DNA of 21,690 nt from assembly GCA_943704525.1 (NCBI GenBank), contig CALSCQ010003276.1, positions 1 through 21,690 on the forward strand. The letters run 5' to 3'. The notes under the pieces are model-generated. The model had not been told where the DNA came from. It made no database searches and saw nothing but the letters and a program-made list of their open reading frames with translations. Below are positions 16,201 through 21,690 of this stretch, in pieces. Every line of letters starts with the position of its first letter. The first letter of the stretch is position 1. Source of the stretch: Pigoraptor vietnamica. Lineage: Eukaryota; Opisthokonta; Filasterea. The position numbers were made by a program, and so were the translations under genes.

Positions 16201-18364
16201 GCCCGCCGGTATGGAGCACGCTCATGTCTTCCGATGCTGTTGCTGCTGCTGCTATTGTTTATGCGTGTGTGTGAATATGCGTGGATGAGTATATGTTTGT
16301 GCGTACGTGTGGATGTAGTGCGTGTATGCGTGTATGGGAGTGTTTATGTACGTGTGTGTGTGTGCGTGCGTGTGCGTGTGTGCTGCAATCAGGGGCACAA
16401 TTCAAGTGACTGCTGGACGCGGCTGTCACGTGAGTGAGGGTCCTGAACCCCATTGGTCGCAATGCAGGTTACAAGGGCGCCGATGCGTCCAAGCAGAAGG
16501 GACAGCAGCCATCCGCCAAGTCTGAGCCGGCGCAGCCACAGCAACAGGCGCAACAGCAGCAGCAGCCACAGCCGCAAGCCAAGCCGGCAGCAGCAGCGGC
16601 ACCACCCGCAGCGAAGGCTGTCGAGGCCCCGCGCGTTGCTCAAAGTGCGACCCAAGCACAGCCTCAGCAGCAACCGCAGGCGCCCGCAGAGAGCGCGTCT
16701 CCGCAGGTGTCGCGTGGACCCAGCCTCGCGCAGCTTGCGTTTGCCGCCAAACCACCGCCGGCGTACCCCGCGGCGCAGGCGGCGCAGTCGAGTGCCGCAC
16801 AGCCCATCGTTGCGCCGGGAGGGCCACCCCCAGCGAAACCGCCGCGCGCGTCGGGAGAACATCGGCCGCCGTCGAACATTCGTTCAGAGGTCGGTTGCGT
16901 TTTAAACATGCCAAGTGTATCGCCGACGCTAATGCGTATGTGTGCATGCAGACTGTTGCCAGCCCCGACCCGGAGCAGTCCCCGGCCGCAGAGCGGAGGC
17001 AAGTGTGCTCACAGCGGCTAGACACGATCCGTTCACGAGATGTCTTCTGACGTGCGATGCGCCTTTGCAGGGTGTCGGTGCCTAAGGAGGAGCCGGCTGA
17101 AGAGCGGGTACGTGTTTCATTTCGCGCGTCAATTGCGTTCGGTGCCACGCCGCCCGCTAACCTATTTACATGTGTGTGTCCTGTAGCCACAACCGAAACC
17201 GGCGATCGCCTTTTCCGCGGTAGAGGCACAGCAGCGCGCGGCTGCAGCGGCGATTGCGGCGAAGCGACGCGCACAGCAGAAGCAAGCCGAGGTCTGTGCG
17301 GCCTATCTTCCTTTGTCCCTGGTGTTGCCCCATTCTAAAACGGCAATCTATGTGTAACGTGTGCAGTCGTCCCAATCGGGCGACCCAGCGCCGTCGGAAC
17401 CCGCAGCCGCCGCCCCCACCGAGGAAGCAGGGGTGGGTTATTGCGCCGCGTCCTGACAACACCACACGCCAGACTATGTGTTGAACGTTTCTGTTTCCCA
17501 CTTCTTTTATTAGGAGGGCCTGGTGGCTCCGCGGCGACCGCAGCGTGCAGCGGCGCCGTTTGCAGGCGTGGACATGTCCTCGCAGGTGGGTTTGTCATGT
17601 TGCTCTCAGCCAAAGTGGTGATAGCACTGTCGTCAGGGCAAGTTTGGAGGTGTGAGTCGCTAAACGGACCCCGGCACTTCGCAGCTTAAGGGCCTTAAGA
17701 GCAAGGCGCCGGCGCCCACATTCGACGTGGAGGCCACGAAGCAGGTGTGCTTCAGTGTGCATGGAACCCCCCCCCCCCCCCCCCCCCCCCCCCAACGCAC
17801 ACCGGCACACACACACAACACACTGAACCACATTCATGGCCACTCTACGGACGCAGACGTTCCTGCAGTGGCTGCGCAAGAACCACCCCGCCGCAGACGC
17901 CGGCCTCTCCCTGGAGGACACCGTGAAGGACGGCGTGGCGCTCATCGGTTCGCTCGAGGTCTGTACCGCCGGCGTTTGAACTGATGCGGGTGCGGCCGAA
18001 CTTGTTTGTTTAACGCGGGTGACTGTGGTGCGCGCAGGCCGTCTCGCAGCAGGCTGCCGGCAAGTACAACAAGGCCGCACGCATGCCGATGCACTGCATG
18101 GACAACCTCAACGTGGCGCTCGCGTTTGCAAAGAAGCTGGGCATAGACAGCGCGGGCACAACCGCAGAGGGTGGGTGCTATGTCTGTGGGGTGGCTGTGT
18201 TGCGTAGTCGCTCACTTTTTTTTTTGTTTGGGCGTCCCCATTTGCGTTGTGGGTTTTTAATCGCCGACGCCATCGACGCAGACCTCTACAACGGCAACAG
18301 CAAAAAGTACGCGGGGTTCCTTGCGGCAATACTCAAGGTGTACCCATTTGCGACACCGAGCTGA
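13247..18364 (+). CDS. Scaffold protein with SH3, SAM, PH and calponin-homology domains (Boi-like)
   Basis: Nineteen exons: 13247-13375, 13545-13752, 13828-13872, 13970-14889, 15008-15343, 15421-15500, 15613-15757, 15916-15996, 16088-16208, 16468-16889, 16952-16998, 17071-17107, 17187-17291, 17367-17432, 17514-17585, 17685-17744, 17857-17958, 18038-18170, 18282-18364; 1063 residues, every join in frame. SH3 at residues 5-63 (TYEFEPQEEDELHVLPGDE...EWVVARK...GLVATDFIKP). SAM at about 129-195 (WTPDLVARWMSESGLGDFS...FLEDCGI). An acidic Ser/Glu/Asp linker and Pro/Gln/Ala-rich linkers follow. PH at 585-688 (GWLWKQ...NWKQRWFVLQD, LGMITMPSYRIS, YYFHADDHQTMVRWMENL). Another low-complexity region follows, then a CH-like domain at about 959-1055 (TFLQWLRK, VKDGVALIGSLE, CMDNLNVALAFAKKLGI, DLYNGN...). 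SH3-SAM-PH is the order of yeast Boi1/Boi2, which link Cdc42, Bem1 and the exocyst at the cell cortex; the CH-like domain adds possible actin or microtubule contact. Intron 11 begins GC. Whole-length orthology is not claimed. Confidence 0.88.
16257..16382 (+). repeat. GT-rich low-complexity tract in intron 9 of the SH3-SAM-PH-CH gene
   Basis: Degenerate repeats of GTGTG, GTGCG and GTATG fill most of the 259-base intron 16209-16467, just upstream of its acceptor region. Confidence 0.7.
16999..17070 (+). other. GC-AG intron (intron 11 of the SH3-SAM-PH-CH gene)
   Basis: The donor reads AG|GCAAGT, the classic strong context for GC donors, and the acceptor reads CTTTGCAG|G. Using this pair joins CGG-AG to G-GTG in frame. 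The nearby GT (GTGTGC, three bases on) would put a stop codon just after the junction. Confidence 0.7.
17767..17793. repeat. Homopolymer C27
   Basis: Twenty-seven consecutive C, 22 bases after the donor of intron 16 (17745-17856) and followed by a CA-rich piece. The length is likely variable between alleles and hard to sequence exactly. Confidence 0.95.
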
Positions 18365-19395
18365 GTGACGCGTGAAAATAACACACGCTCGAGCGCGTGG
18401 GCTCAAATCGGCGACTGCTGTGCCACAGTGTTTGACAGACTTTGACCAACTGTCGACAGCGCGTCGGACTTACCCAACGTGCGTCACTCTGCCCCTGCAA
18501 CTGAATTTCGCCGAGGAGCGAGCGAGAGCCCCCTGTGCTAACTGAACCACTTTAGCTGCGAGAACACCCATTCAAGCGTGGATAGAGCACCGTCGCAACG
18601 ACTGCCCGTTCCTTTCGCGCCCAATCACGCAGCATAGCGTAATGCCGCTTGTCAGCCACCGGCGCATTCGGTGAATAGGCCTTTGTTCTGCGGCCAAACA
18701 CACAACATTTTCTCTCCAATGGCGTCGCACTTGACAGGGGTGTGGCAGTGCGAGGCAGGCTTTGTTCCTGCGAGGTGGGCAATGCCGTCCAGTCCACCCG
18801 TTTCCCCTGACTTGGCGCGGTTCAAATGGGGAGTCTAATTTTGGGGTTTTCGGTCGAGCGCGTGAAGTGTGCTGGTGTTAAATTTAACGCCTCAATAGAC
18901 CCGGTCGCATTCACCAAGCCCCGGGAGCGGTTGATACATCGATGATGTCCGGACCTGTCGAACTTTCTCCAGCACATCGTGGACGGTGTTTGCCGACATT
19001 CAACGTCACCTTGTGTCCCCAGAGTGGAACACTCCTGCGGAAACACAGCCTGCGACGCCTTGCGGAACGCGGCACTGATCCGCCCGTGGCGCGAGCTCCC
19101 CGAATCATCCCGCCCCGATTCGCTTCGCATCTGATCGAGTGAAACAACCTTGTTCAAACTGAAGGAGAGTCGGCGCCCGCTGAGCCACCACGCCGGGCGC
19201 GGCACATTAACTCTTCGGCCGTTTTTGTAACGCAAAAATTCAGAGTGTTCTCCCAAGCGCAATAACGGCGTCCAAAACCACTCCCCGATTCTTCATCCGA
19301 TCGGTTTGCGACAGGCCCGCGCGCGCCCCGCGGTTCCGTGCGAAGACTGGACCCCATTCCTTGGTGACCCTCTGTCGTGCTTTCGATTGACTGCC
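18365..19395. other. Gene-poor region before the HMG-box gene
   Basis: About 1 kb without a recognisable gene. Base composition is more even than in the flanking exons and lacks the GT-rich texture of the introns. The minus strand has two open stretches (18552-18797, 81 codons; 18822-19262, 146 codons, partly from a non-ATG start) with no recognised family. A CCAATCAC lies at 18621-18628. The right end must contain the promoter and leader of the HMG-box gene. Confidence 0.5.
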
Positions 19396-21277
19396 ATGCC
19401 GGTGAGTGGGAGTGCGTTTGTTCGGTCCTCGGCCTGCATTGCGTGGCGAGCCCAGACAGCCCCTTGTCTGTGCGCGCCTTTGCCGGTGACCGCTTGAGGC
19501 TTGCCCATCAGATCACTGGCAAGTCGGATCGAGTGCCATTTGTGTGCAAGTCGCACCTTTCGGCGCCTTCGCTCTCTGACGCGTTGACCATTCCCTGCAG
19601 CCTCGCGGCGGGCGTCGCCCGGGGGAAAGCGCACCTGAGATGCCCGCCAACAGTGACATGGACCCGGCGGATCGGGATTACTGCCGCGCGCTCCTCGCAG
19701 AGCTCAAGGCCGACCACGAGAGCGGACCCGCGGCGCAGCGTCGTGACGACGATGCCGTGCCGCAGTGGTCCCGTCGCAAAGGTCTCAAGAAGGGCGAGCT
19801 TCCGACGACGCCCGGCGCGTGGAATGCCAACAGTTTCATCGTGTTCAGCAATCGCTACCGCAGCGCGCTGCGTCGCCGCATGCCGCGCGCGGGCAACGGA
19901 GACATCTCGCGCATGCTTTCGCGCATGTGGAGCACCATGTCGGCGCAGGAGAAGGCCGAATACAAGGTGGCCGCGCACAGGCTGCGCCAGATGGACTCAT
20001 CGCCCGACGGATCGGCCCTGTCGTCGCCGCCGCCGTTCGACATCACCGGATTCGAAATTCCCAGTGGCGTCGCCGCCGGCAGCACGCTGACGCAGTCGCC
20101 CGTCATGCCGGCGACGTCCCCGTCGCAGCCGCCTCGCCATGCGCCGGCGTCGCCTGCGGAGCGCGCGGTGCGTGAGCTGCACCAGAGGATGCTTGCGATG
20201 CGGCGGACGGCGCCGCTCCGTAACGACGCCCCCGCCGGGCCGCAGTCGCCCGCGCGCCAGCACCGCCGGCACGTGAGCGCAGATGATGCCATGGGGATGC
20301 CGTCGTCCGCACTGGCGCCGCGCCCTCGCTCGCTGGAGTCCGCACCGCCCGCGCTCGACTACTTCCACCCGCCCGCCGGCGACGTCCCCAGCCTGGTGAG
20401 AAACGACGCCCCGGACCCCTTCGCGTTGATGGGAATGGTCCCGTGGGGTGCGCCGCCGGCCACTACGGCCGGAGGGGGCAGCGGGCTGTTCCGGCCAAAC
20501 GCAACCCGCTTTTCAGTGCCGCATCCACTCTCGCCGCGCCCAGTGTCCCACGTTGACAAGTGGCTGCAGCAGGCGGCGGAGAGCGGGGATGACGTGGGCG
20601 GGCGGGGAGCACTACGGGCGCCCGCCCGCCAGGCTTCCACGAACACCCCCAGCTACGACCGCCCGCCGTCGCAGTCCACGCAGGTCGTGAACAACGACGG
20701 CGCTGCAATTCAGGACTGGGATCCCTTCGTGGAGTTTCTCAGGCAGCGAGGCCAACGCAGCGCCGCGCCTCTTCCCACCGCACCCTACGTGCGCCAGCCG
20801 AGCGCCGTCGCCCAGCCCCGCATCGGAACCCACGGTGTCGTGGAGGGACTGCGGCAGGGGAGCGTGCTGTTCGACAACACCCCGCTCCCCGCTGACACCG
20901 GGCGCAGGGCCCCTGTCGCCCCCCTGCAAATCGGCTCGGTCCCGTCCAGCCCGCTGGCCCTGTCGCGCGGGAACAGCCGCGGACCGGTCGTCACACCTCT
21001 CGCATCCCCGAGCGCGCAGCCCCAGCAGCGCCGCGGCTCGCACAGCAGCCAGCGCTCTCACGACGCCGGTTCACCCTGGCCGTACGGCAGCCCCGTGCTC
21101 GGCATGGCGGGCACCGAGGGAGAGCAGCGCGGAATGGGAGCCTCTCGGCGCCTCGTGCGACTGGCCGACGGACAGTCGGCGGTTGCGCAGGTGACCCAGG
21201 CCGTGCCGCAGCCGCCCGCAGCGAACGATGAGCAGGAGGGCGAGATCTTCTGGGCCATGCCGGTTGTGACATTATGA
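19396..21277 (+). CDS. HMG-box DNA-binding protein with long disordered tail
   Basis: Proposed exons 19396-19401 (only ATG CCG) and 19601-21277, 560 residues. The donor is CCG|GTGAGT and the acceptor TTCCCTGCAG; the join is in frame and adds PRGGRRPGESAPE before the in-frame ATG at 19640, which is the alternative start (545 residues). One HMG box lies at about residues 76-133: WNANSFIVFSNRYRSALRRRMP, GNGDISRMLSRMWSTMSAQEKAEYKVAAHR. It has the NSF(I)xF start, the W in the second helix and the EKAEY motif of sequence-specific, MATA/SOX-like boxes; a basic stretch RRKGLKK just before it may be a nuclear signal. The remaining 425 residues are Pro/Ser/Ala/Arg-rich with no domain seen. It probably binds DNA in the nucleus; targets are unknown. 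The long second exon has no introns, unlike its neighbours. Convergent with the aminopeptidase gene. Confidence 0.85.
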
Positions 21278-21341
21278 GGGAATTGCCGCGGCGTATCGCG
21301 TGCGCGTGCGCGTTAAACGCTTTCCTATTTCTTCGAACGTA

Positions 21342-21366
21342 ACACAAAAAAAGAAAAAAGAAAAAA
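21342..21366. repeat. A-rich tract (A/G) between convergent genes
   Basis: Three runs of six or seven A separated by G, about 65 bases after the HMG-box stop codon. In the opposite direction it is a T-rich tract past the aminopeptidase stop. It may serve 3' end formation of the HMG-box transcript. Confidence 0.7.
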
Positions 21367-21481
21367 GTGCCCTTAAACATGCGATGACGTGCGCACAGGA
21401 ACTTGGCGAAGACGGGAGCACGTGAGTGTGTACAATCACAGCACGGTTTAGTGGTCTGCGTTACGCCGTTCACGCCCGCAT

Positions 21482-21690
21482 TCACACAGACGCAAAATAG
21501 GCGCACGTCTCCGCCGCGTGGCGCGAGAGCCAGAACACGTTCGACGTGATGCGCTCGAGAGAGCCCCCAATGGCACTCGCCGCGGACGGCGCCGGGTGCG
21601 CCTTGAAGAAAGCCGAGATGTCGTTGGCCATCTCCGTTGTCGAAAAGTCCTGGGTCCGGACAAGCGCGGGGGAGGGGGACGGGGAAGGGG
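21482..21690 (-). CDS. M1-family aminopeptidase, C-terminal end (partial, runs off the right edge)
   Basis: Reading the minus strand, the frame ending with TGA at 21484-21482 gives DFSTTEMANDISAFFKAHPA, then PSAASAIGGSLERI, SNVFWLSRHAAE and CAYFASV. FFKAHPxPSA followed by a helix ending in a NxxWL-like motif is the C-terminal signature of the ERAP1_C-type domain in puromycin-sensitive aminopeptidase and its relatives. A pyrimidine-rich stretch ending CCCAG at 21650 suggests that the last exon starts at 21649, giving 55 residues. The frame also stays open a little further. The catalytic zinc domain (HExxH, GAMEN) would lie outside the window. M1 enzymes remove N-terminal residues from peptides in the cytosol or ER. 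Confidence 0.75.
   Translation of the reverse strand, partial: PSPSPSPALVRTQDFSTTEMANDISAFFKAHPAPSAASAIGGSLERITSNVFWLSRHAAETCAYFASV

Noticed and set aside
21448-21663. Arg-rich 71-codon minus-strand frame at the right end
   Set aside because: The neighbouring minus-strand frame matches the M1 aminopeptidase C-terminus; this one is its shadow.

Overview
The window is nuclear DNA of a GC-rich, intron-dense eukaryote. Every clear protein family here is eukaryotic and the genes are split by short introns, mostly about 65-280 bases, with donors of the form GTGAGT, GTGCGT or GTGGGT and acceptors ending in TGCAG or CGCAG. There are at least 47 introns in the reconstructed models. Gene content (a TMEM131-family protein, an ACP7-type purple acid phosphatase, a Boi-like SH3-SAM-PH scaffold, a mucin-like membrane protein with a furin-type site) suggests a unicellular relative of opisthokonts or an amoebozoan/apusomonad-grade protist. 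The species cannot be fixed from sequence alone. No virus-like element, CRISPR array, rRNA or convincing tRNA was seen.

Layout: (1) positions 1-2250, minus strand: N-terminal half of a TMEM131-family ER membrane protein, running off the left edge. (2) 3058-4650, plus: SF3A2, a U2 snRNP splicing factor, complete in five exons, all junctions phase 0. (3) 5393-7077, minus: pirin, five exons, with an unusual N-terminal signal-like sequence. (4) 7656-10501, plus: ACP7-like purple acid phosphatase in 14 exons, including two adjacent micro-exons of 20 and 23 bases. (5) 10892-12882, plus: a mucin-like single-pass membrane protein with a Ser/Thr/Pro stalk, an RVRR site and a SEA-like juxtamembrane fold. 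(6) 13247-18364, plus: a 1063-residue scaffold reconstructed from 19 exons, with domain order SH3, SAM, PH and calponin-homology (CH). (7) 19396-21277, plus: an HMG-box protein with a long disordered tail. (8) 21482-21690, minus: the last exon of an M1-family aminopeptidase, cut by the right edge.

The genes are not an operon and share no single pathway. TMEM131/SF3A2 and pirin/ACP7 are divergent pairs; SF3A2/pirin and HMG-box/aminopeptidase are convergent pairs. The pirin/ACP7 interval looks like a true two-way promoter, with a TATA box for each gene and CCAAT boxes between. Three products (TMEM131, ACP7-like, mucin-like), and possibly pirin, enter the secretory pathway. The points most worth following are the SH3-SAM-PH-CH architecture, the SEA-like/furin-site membrane protein, the signal-bearing pirin, the cysteine-rich tail on the phosphatase, a GC-AG intron, and a possible small structured RNA between SF3A2 and pirin.
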